40,046 nucleotides of DNA, taken from positions 1 to 40,046 of the forward strand of contig JAAYTA010000014.1 of NCBI GenBank assembly GCA_012518185.1, in the 5' to 3' direction. The position numbers and the translations under genes are program-made. This DNA comes from Methanobacteriota archaeon. Lineage in GTDB: Archaea; Thermoplasmatota; Thermoplasmata; Methanomassiliicoccales; Methanomassiliicoccaceae. The notes beneath the pieces are model-generated. The model searched no databases and was not told the DNA's origin. It saw only the letters and a list, made by a program, of their open reading frames with translations. Of the stretch, positions 1 to 9,120 are shown one piece after another (position 1 is the stretch's first letter; each line of letters opens with the position of its first letter).

Positions 1-49
1 ACGTAGAACCAAATAATGCTCTTAACATGTGCGTAATAGGAGTCTAATC

Positions 50-1831
50 ATGACCGTACCCCAATGGAACTTATCAGAGCTAGTGGAGTCGACTGAACCA
101 CAATATCTGAAGACAGAGCTCAAAAACATGGTAGATAGTTATCAAAAGTTCGCTGATAACTATCGAGGTAGAATCTCTGAATTTGATGCTGGTGAGCTCA
201 GAGATATGTTAGAGGGGAGAGATGAGTTAGCACTCCATTATGAGGGCATTAGGGAATATTGTTCCTTAATATTTTCAGCTGATATGATTGATCCGACATC
301 TAATGAACTAAATAATGCACACATTAGAGCTAGTACTGAAGTCGGAAAAGCCATGGCTGCCTTAGGAATTGAATTAGCACAATTCTTAATGAAATCTCCT
401 GAGATTATAGATGATCCTGAATTAGCAGATTATCGTCATTATTTAGAAAAGCAGGCCCGTGCCGCATCTCATTTACTCTCGGAAGATGAGGAAAAAATAA
501 TAATGACTAAGGATCAGAATGGCATCCATGTACTATCTAGATTGCAGAGTAAATGGCTCAGTACACGCTCATTTGAAGTAGAGATTGACGGCCAGACCAG
601 ATCGTTAAGCATTGGAGAGATCTATGCATATATGCACGATCCTGAAAGAATGACCAGGCGAGCCGTATATGAGTCCATCGGACATACACTAAAGCAAGAT
701 GAAATCTTGTGGTCCGATATCTTGCGCACTATCGTAGCAGATCATGCCGCAATGTGCGAACTTCGCGATTACTCATCACCACTAGAGCCGACCTTACTTG
801 CAAACGACGTAAGCATTGAAGCATTAGATTCTTTAATGAAAGTAGTTCAAGACAATGTAGAATTGTGTCAAAAATTCTTCCGTGTAAGAGCACAGTTATT
901 AGGACTTAATCGTCTTGGAAATTGGGATCTAAGGGCTCCTTTACCCAATGCTCCTGACAATCGCTATACGTGGCAAGAGGCCAAGGAACTCGTATTTTCG
1001 ACGTACCATGACTTTGATCATGAGCTTGGCAAGTGGGCTAATGATGTGTTTGAGCGCGATCGTATAGATGCTCAAATACGAAGAGGTAAGAGGACAGGAG
1101 CCTTCTGCTCCACATGGGTAGCTGGACGCTCAGCTTTCATACTACAATCCTATAATGGACGTCTTAATGATGTGAATACTTTGGCTCATGAGATGGGTCA
1201 TGCCGTGCATGCATACATGTATACTAGGGAGCAAAACTACAGCAATTGTCGCGTTTCATTATGTATAGCAGAATGCGGTAGCCTTATGGGAGAGTTATTA
1301 TTAGCTGATCGCCTCATGCAACAAGCCACATCTAATGAAGAGCGGAAGAGTATTTTGGTGAAAATATTGGATGGTTTCACTCTAGCCGTATTTCAAGAAG
1401 GTTTCCGATTTATTTTCGAATCTAGCTTATATAATACATTAGAGATGGGGGAAGAATTAGATGGAGCGAAAATCTCAGAATTATGGAGATTAGCTCAGGA
1501 TAGAGTATATGGCGATGCAGTGGACTGGTTAGATAATTCTGAGTGGGATTGGGCCAGATTTCCTCATCATTATTTTGCTGGAACTAGATTCTATAACTAT
1601 CCATATACCTTTGCTCAGTTATTCGTATTTTCTCTATATCATATGTATAAGGAGCAAGGAGCCAAATTTGTGCCAGCATTCAAGAAATTATTATCGGCAG
1701 GTTCCAGCCGTTCAACCGCTGAACTAGCTAATGAGCTAGGGATGGACATTGAAAGTCCAGATTTCTGGCAGAAAGGGATGGAGCAGGCTAAAAAATTCCT
1801 GGTAGAGTTGGAGTCCATTATGAATCAGTGA
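50..1831 (+). CDS. pepF: M3-family oligoendopeptidase F
   Basis: Cytoplasmic zinc metallopeptidase expected to cleave short peptides, probably downstream of the proteasome. The zinc motif HEMGHAVHAY (HExxH) lies near residue 380 and a downstream acidic segment (IAECGSLMGELL) supplies the third ligand, as in the M3/PepF family. Length (593 aa) is normal for PepF. A GTG at 29 would add seven residues, but ATG at 50 is preferred because AGGAG sits at 38-42 with good spacing. No signal peptide is seen. It stands alone on the plus strand and converges on the DUF1294 gene. Family assignment is firm; the physiological substrate is inferred. Confidence 0.93.
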   Translation: MTVPQWNLSELVESTEPQYLKTELKNMVDSYQKFADNYRGRISEFDAGELRDMLEGRDELALHYEGIREYCSLIFSADMIDPTSNELNNAHIRASTEVGKAMAALGIELAQFLMKSPEIIDDPELADYRHYLEKQARAASHLLSEDEEKIIMTKDQNGIHVLSRLQSKWLSTRSFEVEIDGQTRSLSIGEIYAYMHDPERMTRRAVYESIGHTLKQDEILWSDILRTIVADHAAMCELRDYSSPLEPTLLANDVSIEALDSLMKVVQDNVELCQKFFRVRAQLLGLNRLGNWDLRAPLPNAPDNRYTWQEAKELVFSTYHDFDHELGKWANDVFERDRIDAQIRRGKRTGAFCSTWVAGRSAFILQSYNGRLNDVNTLAHEMGHAVHAYMYTREQNYSNCRVSLCIAECGSLMGELLLADRLMQQATSNEERKSILVKILDGFTLAVFQEGFRFIFESSLYNTLEMGEELDGAKISELWRLAQDRVYGDAVDWLDNSEWDWARFPHHYFAGTRFYNYPYTFAQLFVFSLYHMYKEQGAKFVPAFKKLLSAGSSRSTAELANELGMDIESPDFWQKGMEQAKKFLVELESIMNQ

Positions 1832-1926
1832 TAAATTATTGTACGCTGGCCTACTCTATTATGCGTGATAATATTGTGACAACAATGAAGCGATTCAGAT
1901 GCCTAAAGCTCTTACATACTAACATG

Positions 1927-2196
1927 TCATGTTATTATATTCTTAATTAATAATAATGCAACTGCGATGTGCAATATAGTAAATATGGGAACCATAATAA
2001 ATTTGGCTCTCTTAGTTTTATGATGGAATAGGCGCATCGCAGCCACCGCACCAAAAGGGCCTAATATGGCACTTATAAGCAGCACCCTATCTTTTATACG
2101 CCTCCTTGTTAATCTGGATCGGTATTTATCAATGCCATACAGGATAAACACTATTGTATTTATTAGAGCATAGGCTATTAAAATATAGAATATCAT
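1927..2196 (-). CDS. DUF1294 small membrane protein
   Basis: An 89-residue protein with an N-terminal hydrophobic helix, a basic loop (DKYRSRLTRRRIKDR), a second hydrophobic segment with the LGPFGAVAAMRLFHHKTKR pattern typical of DUF1294, and a C-terminal transmembrane helix. Its function is unknown; in bacteria the domain is sometimes fused to a cold-shock domain. The ATG begins one base after the stop of the upstream nuclease-helicase, so the two are almost certainly co-transcribed. No independent promoter is visible. Family recognition is good; any functional link to the helicase is only suggested by the spacing. Confidence 0.85.
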   Translation of the reverse strand: MIFYILIAYALINTIVFILYGIDKYRSRLTRRRIKDRVLLISAILGPFGAVAAMRLFHHKTKRAKFIMVPIFTILHIAVALLLIKNIIT

Positions 2197-2197
2197 C

Positions 2198-5100
2198 TTA
2201 ACTTCTCATCCAGTACTCGCTAGGTACTCGCACCTCTACTCCATGCTCGTATTTATCTAATCTTAACATAATACGATCACAAGTAGAGCGAAGTTTCTTC
2301 CATAATATAGATGAAGAATAATGTTCAAAATCAGCAGGCATACTATTTAGGAGATTTCTAGAACAAACTACTATGAGACGCTCTTGAGCTCTTGAGAATA
2401 TGACATTAGTACGATTGAGATCTAGTATAAATTCAGCATTGTTGCCTATAGTCGATATATCACTTTGTGTTCCCGAGACTATTATATTCTCACATTCTCC
2501 GCCCTGAATGCGCTCTACAGTATCTATCATCCGTATATTTGCTTCAATGGCACCCAATTCCTCCTTTAAAAGGCCCCTTTGGGCTCGATGAGGAGTAATA
2601 ATCGATATATGCTCAGGATCAACGCTGTCTTCACTCACCTCTCTCGACATTATTATGTCTTTTATGAGCTGTACTTCAAATGAGTTACTTTTACGGGAGA
2701 GCGATTCGTCATGAATAACCAGATACACTCCAGGCAATTTCCACAAATCACTAAATGATCTTATCATTCCATCTTTTTGCACAGATTCTTTATTGGATGT
2801 CAGTATTATTCCTTCTTTATTATATACAGGAGATATTAGATTGGTTAACTCTGGAGTCAGGCGATAAGTTATTGATAATGCCGATTGCCTGATAGCTCCT
2901 TCTGGAGATAGCTCAATCAACCTCCTCATCGCTTCATAAGCTGAATTGTGAGGGCACATCCTGACGATCTGCTCTCTTGTTTCCTTATCCCAATTATGAG
3001 AAGTTATAGGAGATAATTGCATATGATCTCCAGCCAATAAAATTTCCCCATCTTCAGCAATTAATGTAGATAATGCTAGAAACTCAGGAAATATCATCAT
3101 CGATGCCTCATCAATCACTAAACCATCAGCACGTGAAGTGCCCCGTGGCCATCCATATCGTTCAAATATATCTCCCAATCTTAGGAGATCATTCACGGTT
3201 CCACATACAATTACGTTGCCGTCCATCAATTTATCATTGATAATTGAGATATCGTCAGAAGATATTTCATATGGTTTCAATGGCTCTCTTTTTATTCTTA
3301 ATACTGACGCTGAGGCAACATCGACGCCTGCTTCCTTAGCTGCCATGTTGAATTCGGGGATAATTTGACGAATCCGTCCGCATAATTCATCTACTGCTGT
3401 ATGTGTAGTAGCTGATAATAGGAATAATTTATGACCTGGCCGTGCTATTAGCCGGAGCAATATCGCCGCTGAGGCAGTATTAGTCTTACCGGTCCCAGGA
3501 GGTCCCAGTATCAGTTGAATTGTTGATTCCAAACCTTCAAGACATGCTTCTATCTGAACGTCATCTAGAGAAGACTGCCTCAATCGCACGTTTTTCAATA
3601 ATTGTCTATACTCATCTTTACGCTTTGCTGAAGAAGGTTCCCAAATAGGAATAGAGGGAGACTCTGTGTCGAACCAGGCGATCAAAGGAGCATTCCTATT
3701 CGCATCTAGCCAGCGATCTACTCTATCACGCACATATGCTGATTTTGACTCTCCAGCCAATGCGAATGGTATAGATTTACTTTCAGGAGGTAAAGATCTC
3801 AGTATGTAACCTGATCCAGAGCTCCTATTGCTATATGGTATGACTTCTCCCTTGAATATATTTTTGTAAGCATCAAACTCTGTCACTGTAACTGTGATAC
3901 CTTCCTGTAGAGTCTGATATGCAGTAGGTCCGTACTCTATATCTCCTCCATATGGGGAAATACGCATCATCCCCAGATCTAGTCCGCACATTGATAAGAA
4001 TGATTTACTCTCTATCCCAAATCGATCAAGGTCAATATCTGCACTGAATAGAGTCCTTCTTCCTTCTATTCTGAAACGGACGTTTCGAAGAGGTATGCAG
4101 ACTCCATCAGCAACTCTTGCTGCGGGAGATCTTGATAGATCAGTTAACCACTCTCTCTTACTATAGTGATGATCTAAACGCATAAAGTCCTGACATGCCG
4201 TCACTAGATCATAGCGGTTGTTGAAGTGTGATTCTATGTTCTTTAGATCATATATTGGAACTATGGGCTTCTCTAAACCCTGATTTTTGACATTAAATTT
4301 CTCCTCTAACCATCGGAGTGCCTCACACTTGGCCATGAGAAATGTCTTGATAAGGCTTGGAGTTCCGCCCCGTCTATAATCGACTAGAGCTCTTCGAAGT
4401 ACATTATCTTCCCACTCACCTTTATCGGGAAGGACTCCCCACATCGCATACCAATATGGCATAGGTATACCAGAGCGGAATCTAGCGCGTACTTCCATAT
4501 AACGACGTTGAGTATCCAGAGAATGTTTTCTCCTAGGCACCCATTTCCCATTCTCATCGATATATAGATACGATCGGTTGTCGAATAAATCACGCTTGAA
4601 TGCGTAAGTTAAGTCGACAGAATTTTCCTCGACAACTCGATGCCAATGAAACTTTTTTCCATACCATCGCACACTTGCTGCTAATGGTAAGCTGAATGAA
4701 GTGAACCCTAAGGCCTTGCTCTTGGAGATTTCATCACTAATGGATGTGTATATTAATTGCTCGAGGTCTCCTTGACATTTTTCTCGACATCCTAGTAGTT
4801 CGGTCAAACTACGTAAAGAGGATCTACCTATGCGTGAACAGGACTCAACAAGGAGGGTTATTTCTCTAGGTGACCATACATAGAAATGGACTGGTCTAAA
4901 ATCATCTCCGTTAGCGATAGCCATCATCGCTTTGCTAAGGCCGGTGATAAATGATTGGATCATCTCTCCTTCTAGCTCATCATCCTTATCGATGTCACCG
5001 CTCCATTTATTCTCTATAATCCTTATGATATATTTACAATTCACTAGTTTTTCAGCCCCTTCCGCTCCTTCCACAGGTGCCGGAAAGGGGACGCCGTCCT

Positions 5101-6307
5101 CTTTGATTGTAGAAATATTTTGATCACTATCTGTTAAGTGAGCAGACAGGCCAATTAGGCGATCTTCAATATGATCATATTCTACAGATAAGTAGATCCT
5201 TATTGTGCGAAGACCTTCTCTATTCTGATGGGCAGGCAGAGTGCTAACGCCGTGACGCCGTAAATCTATAACTTCATAATCACTATCACGCTTATAGGGC
5301 ATGGTGGAACGTCTGGCCTTGGCTCGCTTCACCAGATCATTTAGGTCAATATTGAAAGTAGGGGAATTTCGCATCGACGAAGCTTTCGAAGATGATGGAT
5401 CAAGTTCTGACAGTGCTAATATGTCCTCCACACCTTCTTTCTGAATAGCCTGTGTCGTAACAGGATCAAGGCCTAGTAATTCTAAACGTGCAGCCTTCTC
5501 ACTCTCGGGCATGCATATTGTGTCGTATGCGCAACTGTCACATTTCTCATCTAAACAGTAGCTCAAATCATCAAGAGGAGTAGCATCAATAATTTCGACT
5601 GGACCATTAGGTGCGAGTAGATGAATCACATCATCTATCTCTTCACAAAGATCTAATGGCGGTATATCTAAAGGATCCTGAATACAACAATTATCTCCAT
5701 CTATTCGTACTACAGCTGCCTCTAATATAATATTCTCATAGATTTTATTTGATATTACTAGAGGGGACTTTTGAAGCTGCTCATCTACTATCAATTTATA
5801 GGCAGCTAACTGGATGCGATGGTATGTTTTATCCTTTCTACTAGCTTTACATTCCACGATCCTCAATATTGGGAGATCATCATTCCATGTTAGTATTAAA
5901 AAATCCATCTTACTAGTTACATAGAAATTTCCTATTTGTAGGCTGATTTTGACCTCTCTAGCAAAACACTCCTCTCCCTCACTTAGTGTTTGAAAAGCAG
6001 ATAATGCCTCTGTCCAGTTTATCTCATCTTTATTATCATTATTAACTTCCTTAGATGGATTGATACACTGCATCCGACGTGAGAGTAATTCCTCGACTTC
6101 ATTCTCCCTTAGCTCACCTGACATTATGAGAACTGGATCTAACGTTCCACCTATAGTTTGCCGATATGGAAACATTTGATCTAGTGCTTTGGAATCTTTC
6201 CTTAAGATCAATCTAAGTTTCATGTTGCGATCGCAACAATTTTTATCAACATAATCTCCTAGGTCAGTGACATTAATAACTAATGCTCTCTCATTTCGAT
6301 CAATCAT
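2198..6307 (-). CDS. RecB-like nuclease fused to UPF1/DNA2-type SF1 helicase
   Basis: Very large protein (1369 aa from ATG 6307, 1377 aa from an upstream TTG at 6331). The N-terminal part carries a PD-(D/E)XK nuclease core: an Asp in KMDFLIL, then VECKA, then QLAAYKL (the QxxxY motif of RecB/Cas4-type nucleases). It is followed by a Cys cluster (CLDEKCDSC then CMPE within 18 residues) that may bind Fe-S, and by a helix-hairpin-like segment (LGLDPVTTQ). The middle region (IYLSVEYDHIEDRLIG) resembles the RNase-H-like module of TM0106-type nucleases. The C-terminus is an SF1 helicase: Walker A GPPGTGKT, Walker B DEASM, GDHMQLSPI, ERIQGGECE and NVIFSRAQERL. A role in DNA end processing or repair, or defence against foreign DNA, is inferred. 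It heads a two-gene unit with DUF1294. Confidence 0.85.
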   Translation of the reverse strand: MIDRNERALVINVTDLGDYVDKNCCDRNMKLRLILRKDSKALDQMFPYRQTIGGTLDPVLIMSGELRENEVEELLSRRMQCINPSKEVNNDNKDEINWTEALSAFQTLSEGEECFAREVKISLQIGNFYVTSKMDFLILTWNDDLPILRIVECKASRKDKTYHRIQLAAYKLIVDEQLQKSPLVISNKIYENIILEAAVVRIDGDNCCIQDPLDIPPLDLCEEIDDVIHLLAPNGPVEIIDATPLDDLSYCLDEKCDSCAYDTICMPESEKAARLELLGLDPVTTQAIQKEGVEDILALSELDPSSSKASSMRNSPTFNIDLNDLVKRAKARRSTMPYKRDSDYEVIDLRRHGVSTLPAHQNREGLRTIRIYLSVEYDHIEDRLIGLSAHLTDSDQNISTIKEDGVPFPAPVEGAEGAEKLVNCKYIIRIIENKWSGDIDKDDELEGEMIQSFITGLSKAMMAIANGDDFRPVHFYVWSPREITLLVESCSRIGRSSLRSLTELLGCREKCQGDLEQLIYTSISDEISKSKALGFTSFSLPLAASVRWYGKKFHWHRVVEENSVDLTYAFKRDLFDNRSYLYIDENGKWVPRRKHSLDTQRRYMEVRARFRSGIPMPYWYAMWGVLPDKGEWEDNVLRRALVDYRRGGTPSLIKTFLMAKCEALRWLEEKFNVKNQGLEKPIVPIYDLKNIESHFNNRYDLVTACQDFMRLDHHYSKREWLTDLSRSPAARVADGVCIPLRNVRFRIEGRRTLFSADIDLDRFGIESKSFLSMCGLDLGMMRISPYGGDIEYGPTAYQTLQEGITVTVTEFDAYKNIFKGEVIPYSNRSSGSGYILRSLPPESKSIPFALAGESKSAYVRDRVDRWLDANRNAPLIAWFDTESPSIPIWEPSSAKRKDEYRQLLKNVRLRQSSLDDVQIEACLEGLESTIQLILGPPGTGKTNTASAAILLRLIARPGHKLFLLSATTHTAVDELCGRIRQIIPEFNMAAKEAGVDVASASVLRIKREPLKPYEISSDDISIINDKLMDGNVIVCGTVNDLLRLGDIFERYGWPRGTSRADGLVIDEASMMIFPEFLALSTLIAEDGEILLAGDHMQLSPITSHNWDKETREQIVRMCPHNSAYEAMRRLIELSPEGAIRQSALSITYRLTPELTNLISPVYNKEGIILTSNKESVQKDGMIRSFSDLWKLPGVYLVIHDESLSRKSNSFEVQLIKDIIMSREVSEDSVDPEHISIITPHRAQRGLLKEELGAIEANIRMIDTVERIQGGECENIIVSGTQSDISTIGNNAEFILDLNRTNVIFSRAQERLIVVCSRNLLNSMPADFEHYSSSILWKKLRSTCDRIMLRLDKYEHGVEVRVPSEYWMRS

Positions 6308-6361
6308 ATCTTCAGCCCGTACATGTACCAATCTCTATCTTGGCGATGATCAGACGGGTTG

Positions 6362-6374
6362 ATATTTAATATAA
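6362..6374 (-). promoter_or_regulatory. Putative TATA promoter of the nuclease-helicase gene
   Basis: Read on the minus strand this is an AT-rich stretch, TTATATTAAATATC-like, placed about 30 to 60 nt before the candidate TTG and ATG starts. It would give a transcript starting near 6340 with a short leader. The placement is inferred by eye and no transcript data exist. Confidence 0.45.
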
Positions 6375-6386
6375 ATTATGTTAGTT

Positions 6387-6408
6387 CATATTATGTGAAT
6401 ATAATATG
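6387..6408. repeat. Perfect inverted repeat upstream of the helicase promoter
   Basis: Arms CATATTAT (6387-6394) and ATAATATG (6401-6408) are exact reverse complements around a 6-nt spacer. The element lies just upstream of the helicase TATA box, as expected for a dimeric regulator site. AT-richness raises the chance of coincidence, so the operator role is only a hypothesis. Confidence 0.45.
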
Positions 6409-6489
6409 CTCTAGTCGCATCACATACGGTACATTCATGATATTTGTGTGTTTTCTAATGAGCCATTAGTGTTACATTGATCTAATGTG

Positions 6490-6528
6490 TAATGTTTCAA
6501 CTATCTTCAATCAATATAGTTTACATTA
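6490..6528. repeat. Interrupted inverted repeat / hairpin
   Basis: TAATGT (6490-6495) and AACTAT (6499-6504) pair with ATAGTT (6516-6521) and ACATTA (6523-6528), twelve pairs with a small asymmetric bulge and an 11-nt loop. Shorter inverted repeats lie just before it (CTAATG-AGC-CATTAG at 6455-6469). It sits in the 0.8 kb gap, just upstream of a TATA-like stretch at 6539-6547. The function is unknown. Confidence 0.4.
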
Positions 6529-7092
6529 TTTAATAGTAAATTTATATGCAACAATCGGAGCTAATAGAGCGTAGGCGTCCTTAATACTGACAGAACTCTA
6601 AGAACATCTTACTTTCATCTAAAAGAGTCCTAGAATTGTATTGGCCATATTCTCCAGAATACTCTCGATATGCTGAATACTATTGTAATATTCTGATTAG
6701 CTTAGAAAACGACAGCAGTATTAGATTTAGTGTGCTTATCTGATAAATTTGTTCATGATAGTAGGGATAGGATTTATTGCAGCGGCGAGAATATATGATT
6801 TAACATTCAAATAAGAAGAACATCACATTTCGATACTAGTAAATTAACTGTCTGAGAGTAATGCTTGCCGAATGAGATACTTATCTTCTGGAAAATTGAT
6901 TAAGCGATGCAAAATTCATTAATGAAAACATCACTAACGAGTCACTTGAAATATTAGAGGCTGGGTAATGATTTCTCTAGTAAATGAGAGCCTATATAGA
7001 ACTTATAATCATACTATTATTTATCTTAGCTAGGAGTTGAAACATTAAGTATGCCGACCCAATATCGGTTGGACTACGCTAGCGAACAATAG

Positions 7093-7103
7093 TTATTTAT
7101 TTA
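7093..7103 (+). promoter_or_regulatory. Putative TATA box of the S6e operon
   Basis: TTATTTATTTA lies about 40-49 nt before the S6e ATG. It would start transcription near 7126 and leave a short leader that contains the Shine-Dalgarno AGGTGA at 7132-7137. It is the last AT-rich box before the operon. Confidence 0.45.
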
Positions 7104-7141
7104 AGACTACCTTAAGGCGATTATCCACAGCAGGTGAAACA

Positions 7142-7537
7142 ATGGTTGAGTTCAAAGCAGTTATCAATGATGTGAAGTCTGGCAAGTCTTATCAGGTGCC
7201 GGTTTCAGGACACCATGCCAACTCTCTGATAGGGAAGAAGATAGGAGATGACGTAGACGGAGTATTTGTAGGTCTTCCAAGTTATAAGCTCACTATACGA
7301 GGCGGAAGCGATAAGGGTGGAGTTCCTATGCGGAGCGATCTGCCAGGCTCCAGGCGTAAGAGAATCCTACTTACTGGAGGCGTTGGTTACAATGCTCCTG
7401 AGCAGGGCATGAGGCGCCGTAAGAGTATACGCGGCAACGCTATAGGGCCTGATACAGTACAGATTAACATGGTCATCTCTCAAGAAGGTTCTAAGTCTGT
7501 AGAGGAGCTACTTGCTTCTGAAGAGGAGAGTAAGTAA
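7142..7537 (+). CDS. rps6e: 30S ribosomal protein S6e
   Basis: Short archaeal form of eS6 (131 aa), lacking the long basic C-terminal helix of eukaryotes. The family signature is seen in [36 protein letters not shown] and the basic [10 protein letters not shown] segment. ATG 7142 has AGGTGA four bases upstream. The stop codon overlaps the start of aIF2-gamma (TAATG), so the two are translationally linked. S6e followed by aIF2-gamma is a widely conserved archaeal pair, which supports the call. Confidence 0.97.
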   Translation: MVEFKAVINDVKSGKSYQVPVSGHHANSLIGKKIGDDVDGVFVGLPSYKLTIRGGSDKGGVPMRSDLPGSRRKRILLTGGVGYNAPEQGMRRRKSIRGNAIGPDTVQINMVISQEGSKSVEELLASEEESK

Positions 7538-8760
7538 TGAAGATCAGCCAGCAGCCTGAAATCAATATAGGCATGATCGGTCATGTCGACCATGGTAAAA
7601 CTACGCTCACCAAGGCATTAAGTGGAGAGTGGACAGATCGTCATTCCGAGGAGATCAAGAGAGGTATCTCCATCAGGCTGGGCTATGCTGATGCTGCATT
7701 CTACAAGTGTAACGATTGTGACAAATACACTAACTCACCCGCCTGCCCTGATTGTGGGGGAGATGCAAAATTTATTAGGGCTATATCTTTGGTCGATGCT
7801 CCAGGACACGAAACTCTGATGGCTACTATGTTATCGGGGGCAGCTATGATGCAAGGAGCACTGCTTCTAATCGCAGCCAACGAACCCTGTCCTCAGCCAC
7901 AGACAGAAGAACACCTAATGGCGTTATCCATAATAGGTGTGGACAAGATCATAATAGTACAGAATAAGGTTGATATCGTCACTAAAGAAGAGGCCATGGA
8001 AAACTATCAGGATATCAAGAAATTTGTAAAGGGAACTATAGCAGAAGATGCTCCCATAATTCCTGTATCAGCACACCATGACGTTAACATAGACAAACTC
8101 ATTGAGACGATAGAGACTCATATACCAACTAATAGATCCGCTGCTAAGAAGGATCCACGAATGTTCGTTGCACGCTCATTTGATATCAACACCCCCGGCT
8201 CGGGCCCAACTTCCTTAAAAGGAGGCGTACTAGGCGGATCTCTTACTCAAGGTACTCTAGAGGTAGGTGATGAGATAGAGATACTACCTGGGCGAAGAAC
8301 CGAAGTAGGAGGTAAAGTGAGTTATGAACGCATAACGACTACCATTTCATCACTGCATAGTGGAAATATACCTCTAGATAAGGCTCTCCCCGGAGGCCTC
8401 ATGGCGATAGGAACTAAACTAGATCCTTCGCTAACTAAGTCTGATGGCGTAACTGGACGTGTAATTGGTAAGCCAGGTACTTTACCTCCAGTATTGCATA
8501 AATTTATCATGACCACTCACCTGTTGGATAGAGTAGTTGGGACTACAGAGGACTTAATCGTAGAAAACATCAAAACTAATGAACCATTGATGCTCAGCAT
8601 TGGTACTGCTACCACGGTAGGCATAGTCACTTCAGCTCGGGGTGATGAATCAGAGGTAGCGTTAAAGATCCCAGTCTGCGCCGACATTGGACAAAGAGTT
8701 GCTATATCTAGGCGCATATCTGGTAAATGGCGCCTGATCGGATACGGTATCATTGAGTAG
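7537..8760 (+). CDS. eif2g: Translation initiation factor aIF2 subunit gamma
   Basis: GTPase subunit of aIF2, which delivers initiator Met-tRNA to the small ribosomal subunit. The G1 motif [10 protein letters not shown] is near residue 15. An inserted zinc ribbon (CNDCDKY then CPDCGG) near residues 60-77 is typical of the gamma subunit. DAPGHE (G3), QNKVD (G4) and the beta-barrel domains II-III follow; the length of 407 aa is normal. The gene starts within the S6e stop (TAATG), with GAGGAGAG just upstream as SD. It ends TAG six bases before the PIN gene. Alpha and beta subunits are not in the window. Confidence 0.97.
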   Translation: MKISQQPEINIGMIGHVDHGKTTLTKALSGEWTDRHSEEIKRGISIRLGYADAAFYKCNDCDKYTNSPACPDCGGDAKFIRAISLVDAPGHETLMATMLSGAAMMQGALLLIAANEPCPQPQTEEHLMALSIIGVDKIIIVQNKVDIVTKEEAMENYQDIKKFVKGTIAEDAPIIPVSAHHDVNIDKLIETIETHIPTNRSAAKKDPRMFVARSFDINTPGSGPTSLKGGVLGGSLTQGTLEVGDEIEILPGRRTEVGGKVSYERITTTISSLHSGNIPLDKALPGGLMAIGTKLDPSLTKSDGVTGRVIGKPGTLPPVLHKFIMTTHLLDRVVGTTEDLIVENIKTNEPLMLSIGTATTVGIVTSARGDESEVALKIPVCADIGQRVAISRRISGKWRLIGYGIIE

Positions 8761-8766
8761 ATACTC

Positions 8767-9120
8767 ATGTCGGTTGTCGTTCTCGACACCAACGCACTCC
8801 TCTTACCCTTTGAGCGATCAATTAATCTAGATTCTCAATTACAATCCCTACTAGGGAATTGTGAAATTTTGATCCCAGGGCCCCTAATTGGGGAGCTAAA
8901 GCGCTCATCGAGCAAATATGCTCGTGCTGCCATAGAACTTGCCTTTCGATATACTGTAGTTGATACAGAGGCGACTGGCGACCAATCAGTCATTGAACTA
9001 GCTGAAAAGCATAATGCCTATGTAGTCACTAATGATCGCGCACTCATTTCTCGTCTAAGGAAGAGGAGAATTAGAGTTATACTATTGCGCGGTAGAAGTC
9101 ATCTTGATTTTGACTTCTAG
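8767..9120 (+). CDS. PIN-domain protein (archaeal Fcf1/VapC9-like)
   Basis: A 117-residue single PIN domain. VVLDTNALL carries the first metal-binding Asp (D7), GELKRS gives the conserved Glu, and VVTNDRALISRLRKR gives the C-terminal acidic residues. A PIN protein directly after S6e and aIF2-gamma is a recurrent archaeal arrangement and points to a housekeeping RNase, perhaps in rRNA processing, rather than a toxin; no antitoxin gene is adjacent. It ends in a CTAG that also contains the stop of the convergent DUF2099 gene. The RNA target is unknown. Confidence 0.9.
   Translation: MSVVVLDTNALLLPFERSINLDSQLQSLLGNCEILIPGPLIGELKRSSSKYARAAIELAFRYTVVDTEATGDQSVIELAEKHNAYVVTNDRALISRLRKRRIRVILLRGRSHLDFDF

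Larger units (their letters stand above)
6332..7141. other. Long non-coding region between helicase and S6e operon
   Basis: About 810 bases with stops in every frame on both strands and no ORF resembling a known protein. It is much longer than other gaps in this compact window. It holds the helicase promoter with an inverted repeat, an AT-rich hairpin at 6490-6528, a TATA-like stretch at 6539-6547 that could start a plus-strand RNA, other TATA-like stretches near 6789 and 6992, and the S6e promoter. A 21-residue ORF at 6968-7033 with a GAGG before it is the only start-plus-SD I noticed, and it is weak. An unannotated RNA or a decayed gene is possible. Confidence 0.6.

Noticed and set aside
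1873-1886. ATTGT-GACA-ACAAT inverted repeat between the M3 peptidase and DUF1294 genes
   Set aside because: Short and AT-rich with no T-run; too weak to call a terminator.
6968-7033. 21-residue ORF with GAGG before its ATG in the long gap
   Set aside because: Too short and low in complexity, no conservation evidence; could be chance.
8767-9120. PIN gene as a VapC toxin
   Set aside because: No antitoxin gene is adjacent, and the S6e / aIF2-gamma context indicates the conserved housekeeping PIN protein.
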